Shown: piece by piece, positions 15,571 to 24,360 of the stretch
Position numbering within the stretch: the first letter of the stretch is position 1
How the letters are laid out: each line of letters starts with the position of its first letter
Assembly (NCBI RefSeq): GCF_014174355.1
Contig: NZ_JABEQF010000006.1
Coordinates: 1 to 64,000, forward strand
Length of the DNA: 64,000 nucleotides
Direction of reading: 5' to 3'
From: Gluconacetobacter azotocaptans
Lineage (GTDB): Bacteria > Pseudomonadota > Alphaproteobacteria > Acetobacterales > Acetobacteraceae
Made by a program: the position numbers and the translations under genes
The notes under the pieces: model-generated
What the model was told of the DNA's origin: nothing
What the model saw: only the letters and a program-made list of their open reading frames with translations
Databases searched by the model: none

Positions 15571-16317
15571 ATGGACTATGTTTCATTGTATTTCATGAAC
15601 TGGAGATTAGACTTGAACGACGCGCCTTCCCGAGATCAGGGGTCCTTGCTTCTGACTGCTGTCCAAGCGGTTGCAATCAGTCCAGAAAAAGCCAAAAAAA
15701 TTGTGGCTCAATACCAGAAGGCTGCACACAAGACGAACCCAAAGGCGAGTGAAACGGAGATCGAAGAAATCATCTCCAATAAGATCGTCGACAAATATTC
15801 CAAGTATGCTTCGCTCAGCGGTGGCGTAGCCGCGCTACCTGGTATTGTCCCCGGCGTTGGGACGGTCGCAGCTATGGTTGGGGGGGGAATGGCAGACACA
15901 ACAGCTTGCATGAAGATACAGATCGACATGACGATGCTGTTGGCAACAAACTTTGGTTACGACCTGAACGACCATGACGCCATGTACATGACTACGCTTA
16001 TTGCTGTCAGCGGCGGGTTAGAGAAAATGGGAGTAGGCATCGGTGTTCCGATAGCGTCGAAAGCTGGCGTCAAGATGCTTAAGCAATATCTAAAAGGTGC
16101 GACGCTTACGATTGTAAAGGAATTATTCAAGCGCTTTGGTCTTACTTTTACTCGTAAAGCACTTGAAAAAAGCATACCTTTCGGCGTCGGAGTTGTCGCT
16201 GGTTCGGGCCTCAACTACGCCCTTACACAATATGTCGGTCATCAAGCGATAAAATGCTTCACCATTGAACGACAGATGGAAGAAGAGGCTGATAATAACG
16301 GCAAAGTGGATAGCTAA
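15571..16317 (+). CDS. EcsC-family membrane-associated protein
   Basis: About 248 residues; ATG 15571 or 15595 are both possible starts. The core matches the EcsC family: ISNKIVDKYSKYASLSGGVAALPGIVPGVGTVAAMVGGGMADTTACMKIQIDMTMLLATNFGYDLND, followed by a second amphipathic/hydrophobic half SIPFGVGVVAGSGLNYALTQYVGHQAI. EcsC-like proteins associate with membranes and their function is poorly known; several sit in defence or stress contexts. Base composition is clearly lower in GC than the flanks, consistent with acquisition, and a ParA-type gene follows on the opposite strand. Confidence 0.75.
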   Translation: MDYVSLYFMNWRLDLNDAPSRDQGSLLLTAVQAVAISPEKAKKIVAQYQKAAHKTNPKASETEIEEIISNKIVDKYSKYASLSGGVAALPGIVPGVGTVAAMVGGGMADTTACMKIQIDMTMLLATNFGYDLNDHDAMYMTTLIAVSGGLEKMGVGIGVPIASKAGVKMLKQYLKGATLTIVKELFKRFGLTFTRKALEKSIPFGVGVVAGSGLNYALTQYVGHQAIKCFTIERQMEEEADNNGKVDS

Positions 16318-16637
16318 AGAGTAGAGTTTATTATGGCACGGTCAAGAGGTATTCTCTGCTTCTGATGCCCCCGCCATTAACGCTGATTTTTTTATTTTCC
16401 GTCTGCCACCGCCTGTCTTCTTATCGAAGACGAAGAAGACAGGCGGCTTTCGCCTTTATGTCGATCGTCCGGTCGATGTGCGCAGCGTTCCAACAGAGGA
16501 CGTGGGTCTAAGGCACCCTCCCTAGTGGAGGGCCATAACTACTCACGGGGCTTTTGGGGCAACAATAACTGGAAAGTGCCCCCAGCGTCGCTTGATCCCG
16601 TTGCCGGCGAGACCAAGCGACCAAATTATGCCAAGGG
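16318..16637. other. Gene-free stretch between convergent EcsC-like and ParA genes
   Basis: Holds the strong hairpin at 16409-16446 and a weaker CGCTTG...CAAGCG stem near 16588-16619. No other feature is seen. Confidence 0.5.
16409..16446. terminator. Bidirectional-type hairpin between convergent genes
   Basis: CCGCCTGTCTTCTT and AAGAAGACAGGCGG form a perfect 14-base stem around a 10-base loop. A T-rich run lies just upstream on the + strand (GATTTTTTTATTTT), which would read as an A-to-U tail for minus-strand transcription of the ParA gene only if transcription passes leftwards. Confidence 0.7.
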
Positions 16638-17711
16638 TTAAAGTTTTGATACAAAATCCTCAAGGTGATCCAACGACTCTTTGTAATTAGCCTTTGGAAT
16701 ATTCACTTCGGTGCCGTCTGGCATCGTATATTTAGTCTTCTTAGGTAGTTTGTGTAATGGGATGCCAAGGCTCGACGATACTTTTCCCGAGGTATGAAAA
16801 TCCTTCACGTTTGACATAAATATATCTTCCCACTCCTTATTGCTTGTCGGAATGCTTGAGAGATGTGCAAAAACAGACGGATCGGCTTGATATTGTTGCC
16901 ACGCGAAGCGAGATATTTCGTTCTTGATCGACGCATACGCATTAGCCACGCCCATATTGGCTGTAAAGTTGTTGAAGGGTAGCTCGAATATTTTTGGCAA
17001 AGGCAAATTGAAGTTTTGAATCTGCTTGTTGAAGGTCAATACCTTGTCTGCATAGTTCTTGGCGGCTGACGACGGGTATTTCCCGTAGAGCAGCATCATA
17101 ATGCCTTTTATCCCTTCCAGTGAGCTATAATCCGCCATCACGGGTATAACGATATGGTCCGATGAGACTAGCGCCATTTGAGTGTAAACCGAAAAACTTG
17201 GGTTACAGTCAATAAAGACGGTCATCTCCTCAAAGTCGGTCCTCGCCAGTTCAGCCTCGCACAGTCGCCGGATAGCGGTGACGTACTCCGCCCAAGCATT
17301 GATGTTGCCAGGGTTCATCGTCGCAAAATTGAGTGCCAGAGATAGGGACTCAAGAAAGGAATCACCAGCTATTAAGAAAAGATTAGCGGCGATTTCCTTG
17401 TTATGCCTTGAAACGTGCGTCATGTAGCTGGACGGAATGCTCGTGAAGCCTGAGTTGCCGCTCAACACCCAGTCCATGAATCCCACAATGTTTCTACGCG
17501 TGGCCTGCGACTGGAGTCGTTGGTTCTCAGCATATCCCTTCTTTCCACCGCCTAAGAAGAACTGCGAGATGTTGGCTTGAGGACAGAGATCAATCACCAA
17601 TATTAGCTTGTCTGGGTTCTGCTCAGCATATAGGCAAGCCGCATTCTGGCACAGAGTAGTTTTGCCCACTCCGCCCTTGTTATTGTAAAAGGCGTATATT
17701 GCGGTCGACAT
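16638..17711 (-). CDS. ParA/MinD-type P-loop ATPase
   Basis: A 357-residue protein with the deviant Walker A NNKGGVGKTTL (residues 10-20), VIDLCPQANIS as the A' box and VFIDCNPSFSVYTQMAL as Walker B. This is the AAA_31/ParA class that uses ATP-dependent dimerisation. ParA proteins normally act with a ParB and centromere, but none is present, and the C-terminal third (AWQQYQADPSVFAHLSSIPTSNKEWEDIFMSNVKDFHTSGK...) is an extension beyond the ATPase. The start at 17711 is chosen because it begins just before the first strand. The AT-richer composition matches the EcsC-like gene opposite. An orphan ParA could serve positioning, plasmid-remnant or defence roles. Confidence 0.85.
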   Translation of the reverse strand: MSTAIYAFYNNKGGVGKTTLCQNAACLYAEQNPDKLILVIDLCPQANISQFFLGGGKKGYAENQRLQSQATRRNIVGFMDWVLSGNSGFTSIPSSYMTHVSRHNKEIAANLFLIAGDSFLESLSLALNFATMNPGNINAWAEYVTAIRRLCEAELARTDFEEMTVFIDCNPSFSVYTQMALVSSDHIVIPVMADYSSLEGIKGIMMLLYGKYPSSAAKNYADKVLTFNKQIQNFNLPLPKIFELPFNNFTANMGVANAYASIKNEISRFAWQQYQADPSVFAHLSSIPTSNKEWEDIFMSNVKDFHTSGKVSSSLGIPLHKLPKKTKYTMPDGTEVNIPKANYKESLDHLEDFVSKL

Positions 17712-18029
17712 CGTCCATCCCACGTTCTGAAGGCTGATAGCATGGCGAACTGGGGCTGCGGTCGCAACCCCGCGATCTTCGGCTGTCCCTTTTTTATCAA
17801 GGGCCGACCGTCAGCGTTATCCGTTGCTGCGCCACGATGGAAACCAAAACAAATGGCGGGCTTCGGGAGCGGGAGATAAGTTGACGATCGACACAAAAGT
17901 GACCGCATAATAGGCATGAACGCCGGTAGCACGAATGACGGCTTTTCTAACCGCTACAATCAGAAGCCGACATCCCGCTCTCCCCGCAGACCAGACGTTC
18001 GGATGCAACGAGGCTACGTCTGCCAAGAG
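17712..18029. other. Gene-free stretch between ParA and LysR genes
   Basis: About 318 bases with mixed composition that marks the right edge of the AT-richer island. It should contain the promoter of the ParA gene. No repeat, tRNA or coherent reading frame is seen. Confidence 0.45.
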
Positions 18030-18893
18030 TTATCCCGCTTGTTGCGCGATCCATTTTTCCAGGGCCCTGAGATTGTCCGTCATTTCCATCCCTCTGGGCC
18101 TGATCAATCCGTAGGATGTCCCGTCCGCATCGAAGCCGACCGGTGCCAGAAGCCGTCCGTTCCTTACCTCGTCCGCCGCGATGATCCGGGGCGACAGGGC
18201 GACGCCCAGGCCGCCGGCGGCTGCTTCCAGCATCATGAAATGATGGTCGAACAGGCGCGTATCGCGGGGCGCCGGAATGTCGGGCCGGGAGGCCAGCCAG
18301 TTCCTCCATGCCTCGGGCCGGGTCCGCGATCCCAGCGCCAGATAGTCCCCGGCCCTGAACCGCTCCGCCATGTCAGGCCGCATCACCGGTCCGACCGCCT
18401 CCGGCACGAGCGTGGTGACGGTCCAGTCCGGATCGAGCGGAAAGTCGAGGCGCCGGATTGCCAGCGTGATGCGTTCCCGCGCGAAATCCAGCGCCCCGCC
18501 GCCGGTCGAGAGATGCACGTCGATGCCGGGATGGCGGTCCTGGAAGTCTGACAGTCGCGGGATCAGCCAGCGCATGGCCAGCGATCGCTCGCAGGACAGT
18601 ACGATCGGCGGCGCGGCGGCGGACGACCTGATCTCGGCCAGAGCCGCCGCGATCCCGTTCAGCGCATCGCTTGCCGCGCGGGCAAGACGCGCGCCGTCCC
18701 GGGTCGGCCGCACGCCGCGCCCGTCCGGTTCCAGCAATGTCAGGTTCAATTCGGCGGCCAGCTTGGACGCCCGGCGGCTGACCGCGCCGTGCGTCAGGGC
18801 CAGTTCCGTGGCGGCCGCCCGCACCGAGCCCAGGCGGACCACCGCCGCGAAGGCGCGCAAATCGTCGAGCGACGGAATGTCGGATCGCTTCAT
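18030..18893 (-). CDS. LysR-family transcriptional regulator
   Basis: A 287-residue LysR-type regulator of the GcvA-like class. The HTH is LDDLRAFAAVVRLGSVRAAATELALTHGAVSRRASKLAAEL (residues 9-49), followed by a periplasmic-binding-fold effector domain (IVLSCERSLAMRWLIPRLSDFQDRHPGIDVHLSTGG...). It diverges with only 75 bases from the pdxA2-like operon, so it very probably controls that operon in response to a pathway intermediate. No clear T-N11-A box could be assigned. Confidence 0.9.
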   Translation of the reverse strand: MKRSDIPSLDDLRAFAAVVRLGSVRAAATELALTHGAVSRRASKLAAELNLTLLEPDGRGVRPTRDGARLARAASDALNGIAAALAEIRSSAAAPPIVLSCERSLAMRWLIPRLSDFQDRHPGIDVHLSTGGGALDFARERITLAIRRLDFPLDPDWTVTTLVPEAVGPVMRPDMAERFRAGDYLALGSRTRPEAWRNWLASRPDIPAPRDTRLFDHHFMMLEAAAGGLGVALSPRIIAADEVRNGRLLAPVGFDADGTSYGLIRPRGMEMTDNLRALEKWIAQQAG

Positions 18894-18968
18894 TGGTCAG
18901 TTTTTATCACCGGAATGGGTCAGTTCATATCGATTTTCACTCGGCACCGTTCCGTTATTCTCACCATC

Positions 18969-19973
18969 ATGAGCGAAGCGTCCTCCTGCCACACCCTGCC
19001 GCTGGCCGTCACGATGGGCGACCCCGCCGGGATCGGGCCGGAGATCGTGGCCCGGATGTTCCTGCGGCGGCCGGCGCAACGGCGCTGGATTGTCGTCGGT
19101 GATGCGCTGGTGATGGGCCATGCCCTGGCCGCGCGCGATCCGGTGGCGCGGGTGCGCCGGATCGCGACGCCGGCCGAAGCCCGGTTCGATGACGGGGTGC
19201 TGAATGTGCTGGCGTCATCGGAATGCGTGGCCCTGCCGCCCGTGGGCCGGGTCAGCGCCGAAAGTGGCCGCGCCGCCTATGCGGCAATCCTCACCGCCAT
19301 CCGGTTGGCCAGGGGTGGCGCGATCCGGGGCATGGTCACCGCGCCGATCCACAAGGAAGCGCTCGCCGCTGCCGGACTGCATTATCCGGGCCATACGGAA
19401 ATCCTCGCCGAACAGGCCGGCGGCGTGGATGTCGCCATGATGCTGGCGAATGAGGATATCCACGTCGTGCTGGTGACCATCCATTGTTCGCTCAGGGACG
19501 CAATCCGGCGCGCCGATCATCCCGCGCAGATGGTGGCGATCCGCCTGGCCCACGCGGGGGCGCGGGCGCTGGGCATCGAACGCCCGCGCGTCGCCGTGGC
19601 GGGCCTCAATCCCCATGCCGGGGAAGGCGGACTGTTCGGCGACGAGGAAGCCCGCATCATCGTGCCCGCCATCGCACAGGCGCGGAGCGAGGGCATCGAT
19701 GCGTCCGGCCCCTGGCCCGGCGATACGGTATTCATGCAGGCGCGGCAGAAGCGCTTCGATGTCGTCGTCGCGCAATACCACGACCAGGGGCTGATTCCGT
19801 TGAAATATATGGGCCTGGCGCAGGGCGTGAACATCACGCTGGGCCTGCCCTTCGTGCGCACCAGTCCCGACCACGGCACGGCCTTCGATATCGCGGGATA
19901 TGGCGTCGCCGATTCGTCGAGCCTGGAGACGGCATTCGATTACGCCCTTCGCCTCACCGGAGCCGCTGCATGA
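18969..19973 (+). CDS. PdxA-family 4-phosphate dehydrogenase (PdxA2-like)
   Basis: A 334-residue NAD-dependent, metal-dependent dehydrogenase of the PdxA superfamily. Seen motifs: AVTMGDPAGIGPEI (N-terminal signature), GMVTAPIHKEAL, PGHTEILAEQAG, and the metal-ligand histidines in VTIHCSLRDA and VVAQYHDQGLIPLKYMG, then RTSPDHGTAFDIAG. PdxA acts on 4-phosphohydroxy-threonine in vitamin B6 synthesis, while PdxA2 paralogues act on threonate- or erythronate-4-phosphate in sugar-acid catabolism. The LysR control and operon with a TIM-barrel protein and a cupin argue for the catabolic role. The stop overlaps the next start (ATGA). Confidence 0.88.
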   Translation: MSEASSCHTLPLAVTMGDPAGIGPEIVARMFLRRPAQRRWIVVGDALVMGHALAARDPVARVRRIATPAEARFDDGVLNVLASSECVALPPVGRVSAESGRAAYAAILTAIRLARGGAIRGMVTAPIHKEALAAAGLHYPGHTEILAEQAGGVDVAMMLANEDIHVVLVTIHCSLRDAIRRADHPAQMVAIRLAHAGARALGIERPRVAVAGLNPHAGEGGLFGDEEARIIVPAIAQARSEGIDASGPWPGDTVFMQARQKRFDVVVAQYHDQGLIPLKYMGLAQGVNITLGLPFVRTSPDHGTAFDIAGYGVADSSSLETAFDYALRLTGAAA

Positions 19974-20650
19974 TCCGACCCGATTTCATCTTCATGCTGA
20001 CCCGCCATGACCGGACGGTGGAGAATGCGGCCGATCTGGTCGAAACCGCCCGTGCCGCGGGCGTCCGCCATATCGGGTTCAAGGATATCGGCCTGCCGTT
20101 TGCGGCACTCCAGACGCTGGCAGGCGCCATCCGGCAGGCAGGGGCACAGACATATCTCGAAGTCGTCTCGCTCGATCGCGAGAGCGAGCTTCGCTCCGTG
20201 CAGGCCGGGATCGATCTGGGCGTCGATTATCTGCTGGGCGGCACCCATGTCGACGATGCGCTGCGGCTGCTGGAAGGTACTGCGATCCGCTATTACCCCT
20301 TTCCCGGCCGGATCAGCGGACATCCCAGCATTCTCGAAGGGACCGAAGTCGAGATCGTGCGGAGCGCCGTCGATCTCGTCTCCCGGCCGGGGGTGCACGG
20401 GCTGGATCTGCTGGCCTATCGGTTCGCGGGAGACGTGCCGACTCTGATGCGACGGGTCTGCGCCGCCGTGGCGGACAAGCCCGTCATTGTCGCGGGGTCG
20501 CTCGATCGGGCGGAGCGGATCCGGGCCGCCGCGTCGGCAGGTGCCGCCGGTTTTACGGTCGGCACGGCGGTTCTCGACGGCGCGTTTCCGGCCCCGCCTG
20601 ATCTGTCGCGGCAGATCGCCTGCGTCCAGACTGTCCTGCGTCGGTTCTGA
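19970..20650 (+). CDS. Unassigned TIM-barrel protein in pdxA2 operon
   Basis: A 226-residue protein. Regular beta-alpha units are visible: FIFML, HIGFKDIG, TYLEVVSLD, VDYLLGGTHVD, YYPFPGRISGHPSI, GVHGLDLLAYR, PVIVAGSLD and GFTVGTAV. The last two form a phosphate-binding pair like those of HisA/TrpF-type barrels, so a phosphorylated substrate is likely. Lys in FKDIG and Glu in LEVVS are candidate catalytic residues. The start overlaps the pdxA2 stop. The adjacent dehydrogenase would produce a 3-keto-4-phosphate, which suggests this protein acts on that product, but the reaction is not established. Confidence 0.65.
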   Translation: MIRPDFIFMLTRHDRTVENAADLVETARAAGVRHIGFKDIGLPFAALQTLAGAIRQAGAQTYLEVVSLDRESELRSVQAGIDLGVDYLLGGTHVDDALRLLEGTAIRYYPFPGRISGHPSILEGTEVEIVRSAVDLVSRPGVHGLDLLAYRFAGDVPTLMRRVCAAVADKPVIVAGSLDRAERIRAAASAGAAGFTVGTAVLDGAFPAPPDLSRQIACVQTVLRRF

Positions 20651-20664
20651 TGGAGAAGAAGCCA

Positions 20665-21027
20665 ATGGAAAAAGTAAATCTGTCGCAGGCGTTTGCGACA
20701 TTTTCCGATTACTGGAGTCCCCGTGTGGCCGGCGACATCAACACGTCCCAGATCAAGCTGGCGAAATTCAAGGGGTCGTTCGACTGGCACCACCATGAAC
20801 ATGAGGACGAACTGTTCCTGGTCGTCTCCGGGACATTGCGCATGCACTTCCGGGAGAGGGACGTCGACATCGAAGCCGGCGAATTCATCATCGTGCCGCA
20901 CGGCGTGGAGCATTGTCCCGAGGCCCTGGGCGACGAATGCCATGTCGTCCTGCTGGAGCCGAACACGACCCTCAATACGGGCAATGTGACCAACGACCGT
21001 ACCGTGCATACGCCTTCCCGGATATAG
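20665..21027 (+). CDS. Single-domain cupin protein
   Basis: A 120-residue protein with the cupin motif FDWHHHEHEDELFLVVSGTLRMHF (metal ligands His, His, Glu) and the second motif IIVPHGVEHCPEA. GGAGAAG sits just upstream of ATG 20665; the overlapping ATG at 20650 would add five residues. As the last gene of the operon with the PdxA2-like and TIM-barrel proteins, it may be an isomerase, lyase or small-molecule binder acting on the same intermediates. Confidence 0.82.
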   Translation: MEKVNLSQAFATFSDYWSPRVAGDINTSQIKLAKFKGSFDWHHHEHEDELFLVVSGTLRMHFRERDVDIEAGEFIIVPHGVEHCPEALGDECHVVLLEPNTTLNTGNVTNDRTVHTPSRI

Positions 21028-21180
21028 CCGGGAAAGGGGGCAGTGGTGTCCGGCGATACATTGACAAGCGTGGCGCATCGCCTCGTCGCGCATGTCCGAT
21101 GCTGTAGCCCGCAGTGCAGGGCGAGCGCCTGAACCGGACAGGCGCTCACCCGCCGACCCGGATCGTGCCTGAACGACCGG

Positions 21181-21216
21181 GTTTCCAAAGGACGCGGCCC
21201 TTTGGCGCGCCCTGAC
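21181..21216. repeat. Palindromic repeat family A, short copy
   Basis: TTTCCAAAGGACGCGGCCCTTTGG is a shortened version, given in parts as CCAAAGGACGCGGCCCTTTGG minus its first base; the CCAAAGG and CCCTTTGG arms pair. It sits between the convergent cupin and c-di-GMP genes. Confidence 0.55.
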
Positions 21217-21236
21217 GCTTGCCGCCGGCCGGTTGT

Positions 21237-24053
21237 TCAGGCGTCGGCGGGTGCCGTCACCACGTCCGGGGCGAGGGGGCCGGGGCGGCCCAGGAAATAG
21301 CCCTGGGCTTCGGTGCAGCCTTCGACGTTCAGGATGTCGAGCTGGAAGCGTGTTTCCACGCCTTCGGCCAGCACGGGGATGTTCAGGCTGCGGCCCAGGG
21401 CGAGGATGGCGCGCAGGATGGCCTTGGATTCCGGCGAGTGCTCGATTTCGTTCATGAAGCTGCGGTCGAGCTTGATCTTGTCGAACGGGAAGGTCCGCAG
21501 CGTTTCGAGCGAGGAGTAGCCCACCCCGAAATCGTCGATCGCGATCGACACGCCCATGGCCTTGATCCGCCGCAGGGTGCGCAGCGAGCGCACCTTGTCC
21601 ACGACGATCGAGGTTTCGGTCATCTCCAGTTCCAGCCGGTGCGGCTCTAGGCCCGTTTCGGTCAGGATGTTGCCCACCAGGTCGGCCAGGCCGTCGTCGC
21701 CCAGCTGCACCGCCGACAGGTTGACGGCGATCTTGTAGGGGTGCGGCCAGCCGGCCGCCGTGCGGCAGGCCGCGCGCAGCACCCATTCGCCGATGGGAAG
21801 GATGGCGCCGCATTCCTCGGCCAGGGGGATGAAATCCATCGGCGGGACCATGCCCCATTCGGGGTGGCGCCAGCGCAGCAGGACCTCGAATCCGCTGATG
21901 TCGCCGTTCGAGACCTTTTTCTGCACCTGGAAATTCAGATGGAACTGCTCGCGGTCCAGCGCCTCCCACAAGGCGGCGGCCAGGCTGCGGCGGCTGCGCG
22001 CGGCCTCGTCCATTTCGGCCTGGTAGAAGCAGATCCTCTCGCGCAGGGCCGCCTTGGCCCGGTACATCGCAAGGTCGGCATTGACCATCAGCGCATCGAC
22101 CGTGTCGGCGTCCTGCGGAAACAGCGACACGCCGAAGCTGGCGTCGGGGCGCAGTTCGAAACCGTCCAGCACGATGGGCTGCGACAGGCAGGCCTCCAGC
22201 CGCCCGATGAAGGCGTCCAGTTCGGCGATGTCGTAAAACCGCTTGGCCGCCGCGAATTCGTCGCCGCCCAGGCGCGCCACCAGTTCGTCTTCCGCCTTGG
22301 TTTCGCGGATGCGCTCGGCCAGGACCTTCAGCACCTGGTCGCCCGCCGCGTGGCCGTGCTGGTCGTTGATGGCCTTGAACTTGTCCAGGTCGATGCAGAT
22401 CACCGCCAGGCGCTGCCCGACCCGTTCGGCCAGCATCAGGTCGCGCCGCAGCATGTCGTTGAACTGCGCCCGGTTGGCCAGGCCCGTCAGCCCGTCGTGA
22501 TGGGCCAGATAGGCGATGCGCGCCTCGGCCTCCAGCCGCTGGGTGATGTCCTCGTAGGTTTCGACCCACCCGCCGTCGGCCGTCGTGCATACCGCCACCT
22601 GCACCGCCCGCTCGTCGCGCAGGCGCAGCAGGAACTGCCCGTCCTGCCCCTGCCGGATCACGGCCATCTGCAGGTCGCACGCCTCGTCCACGCGCCGCCG
22701 CAGCGCCTCGCCGGTCAACCCCAGCGTCGCATAGACGCAGGTCAGGAACGCGCGATATTCCATGCCGGGCCGGATGTCCTGCACGGCGAGGCCGAACAGT
22801 TCGGCACAGCGTCCGTTCGCCAGGATCAGCCGCCCGTCCGCCCCGAACAGGCACAGGCCCTGCGACATGTTTTCCAGCGCGACATCCAGGTTGCGCGTGA
22901 TCCGGGCGATGCGGTCGCCGTCCTCCTTCTGCTTGGTGCGGTCGCGGGTGACATGGGCGAAGCCGATCAGCCCGTCCTCGGCGTCCCGCAGCGGCTCGAT
23001 CGTGGCCGAGGCCCAGAAGGGCGTGCCGTCCTTGCGATAGTGCCAGGCTTCCCGCACCACGGTGCCCATGGCGGCCTCGGCCAGCACGCGCTGGGGTTCG
23101 CCGGCCTGGCGCTCGGGCTCGGAATAATGTTCGCCGAAATACCGTCCCAGCGCCTCGGCGGACGTATAGCCCTTCAGGCGTTCGGCGCCGGCATTCCAGG
23201 TGCTGATGTGCCCCTGCGGGTCGAGCATGTAGATTGCATGGTCCCGCACGCCTTCGACCAGCAGGCGGAACGCCAGGTCGCTCTTGTGGACCGCCCGCTC
23301 GGCGCGCAGGGCGAAGAAGGCCGCGGCCAGCCCGATGGAGATCAGCGCGACGGCCACGATGCCGATCAGCGCGATCAGCACGGCCGACGACAGCGCCGGC
23401 CCCTGCATCCGCCAGGCCGCCGTCGCCATGGAGACATGCCGCATCGTCACGGCGGCCATGGCGGTGAAATGCAGGCCGGCGATGGACAGCGCCAGCAATG
23501 CGGCCGGGACCAGGCGGCGCAACGGCGTGCCGCCGTGCCGCCGCGCCGACAGAAAGGCCGCGAGGGACAGCGCGATGCCGATTGCCACCGACAGGGCCGC
23601 CAGGCCGCCGTTCCAGAGCATATGCCCCGGCATCCGCACCGCCGACATGCCGATGAAATGCATGGCGGCGACACCCAGCCCGAAAATGACCGCCGCACCC
23701 ACGCTGGCCGCCCGCCGCGCGGGCCGCGCGATGCCGTGGCCCGCGGCCAGGCCGATGGCGACGGCGGTCGCCAGGATCGCGATCAGCAGCGACAGCACGG
23801 TCGGCGCGGGCCGGAACCACAGCGCGATGCCCGGCCGATAGGCCAGCATGGCGATGAAGTGGGTGGCCCAGATGCCGAACCCTCCGGCAGCGCCCGCCCC
23901 CCCGATCCAGAGCCTCCGGTCGCCCTCCGCGCCGTGCCGCGCGCGGTCCAGCAGGGTCATGGTTCCGTAGCTGCTGAGCAGGCAGAGCAGAACCGACAGA
24001 CCCGTTCCAACCAGGTCATGTTTCAGGACGACATACCCCAGGATCCCAGTCAT
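21237..24053 (-). CDS. MHYT-PAS-PAS-GGDEF-EAL bifunctional c-di-GMP protein
   Basis: A 938-residue membrane sensor. The N-terminal ~230 residues form a seven-helix MHYT sensor with three paired motifs (ATHFIAM, AMHFIGM, GLHFTAM) proposed to bind copper or sense gases. Two PAS domains follow (about 255-375 and 390-500), then GGDEF (LVARLGGDEF intact, but AEDE replaces the RxxD inhibitory site) and EAL (EVLLRW, NLSAVQL, DDFGVGYSSL, EGVE retained). Both synthesis and breakdown of c-di-GMP are possible from the motifs. In related cellulose-producing bacteria such PAS-GGDEF-EAL proteins tune cellulose synthase. The start at 24053 was preferred over an in-frame GTG 66 bases upstream because it begins just before the first membrane helix. 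Confidence 0.9.
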   Translation of the reverse strand: MTGILGYVVLKHDLVGTGLSVLLCLLSSYGTMTLLDRARHGAEGDRRLWIGGAGAAGGFGIWATHFIAMLAYRPGIALWFRPAPTVLSLLIAILATAVAIGLAAGHGIARPARRAASVGAAVIFGLGVAAMHFIGMSAVRMPGHMLWNGGLAALSVAIGIALSLAAFLSARRHGGTPLRRLVPAALLALSIAGLHFTAMAAVTMRHVSMATAAWRMQGPALSSAVLIALIGIVAVALISIGLAAAFFALRAERAVHKSDLAFRLLVEGVRDHAIYMLDPQGHISTWNAGAERLKGYTSAEALGRYFGEHYSEPERQAGEPQRVLAEAAMGTVVREAWHYRKDGTPFWASATIEPLRDAEDGLIGFAHVTRDRTKQKEDGDRIARITRNLDVALENMSQGLCLFGADGRLILANGRCAELFGLAVQDIRPGMEYRAFLTCVYATLGLTGEALRRRVDEACDLQMAVIRQGQDGQFLLRLRDERAVQVAVCTTADGGWVETYEDITQRLEAEARIAYLAHHDGLTGLANRAQFNDMLRRDLMLAERVGQRLAVICIDLDKFKAINDQHGHAAGDQVLKVLAERIRETKAEDELVARLGGDEFAAAKRFYDIAELDAFIGRLEACLSQPIVLDGFELRPDASFGVSLFPQDADTVDALMVNADLAMYRAKAALRERICFYQAEMDEAARSRRSLAAALWEALDREQFHLNFQVQKKVSNGDISGFEVLLRWRHPEWGMVPPMDFIPLAEECGAILPIGEWVLRAACRTAAGWPHPYKIAVNLSAVQLGDDGLADLVGNILTETGLEPHRLELEMTETSIVVDKVRSLRTLRRIKAMGVSIAIDDFGVGYSSLETLRTFPFDKIKLDRSFMNEIEHSPESKAILRAILALGRSLNIPVLAEGVETRFQLDILNVEGCTEAQGYFLGRPGPLAPDVVTAPADA

Positions 24054-24238
24054 CCGATGTTCCACGCCTCGCCGCTTCGCCGCATCCTGCCACGCCGGCC
24101 GGAATGAAGGCCCTTTCACATTCCCGGGAGCACCGGGGGGAAATATGTTCTTTTAGGATACTGACCGGTGGGTCAAGGTCGGCCCGCGCGGATCGCCTCT
24201 GCGTGGCGGGTCGAGGCGGTTCAGGGCACGCCGCGGGA

Positions 24239-24298
24239 TGGGCACGAAGGCAGGGGCGTTGCCCTTGACCCACCAAAGGGCCACGCCTTCTGGAACCT
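24239..24298. repeat. Palindromic repeat family A, copy
   Basis: GGCAGGGGCGTTGCCCTTGA followed by CCCACCAAAGGGCCACGCC is the reverse complement of the second half of the element at 47900-47953. The remaining part of the 307-base spacer 24054-24360 shows nothing else. Confidence 0.6.
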
Positions 24299-24360
24299 AA
24301 GGCTTCATAAAATAAAGTGAATACAATGGATTGGGACCTTGTGGTGGCCCCGGCCTTCCT

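Noticed and set aside
16588-16619. CGCTTG...CAAGCG hairpin considered as a tRNA or attachment site
   Set aside because: There is no cloverleaf, no T-loop GGTTCRA and no matching direct repeat on the other side of the island.
21741-24107. Long plus-strand reading frame opposite the c-di-GMP gene
   Set aside because: It is the antisense shadow of a well-supported GGDEF-EAL gene; the translation is Arg/Gln/His/Gly-rich with no domain.
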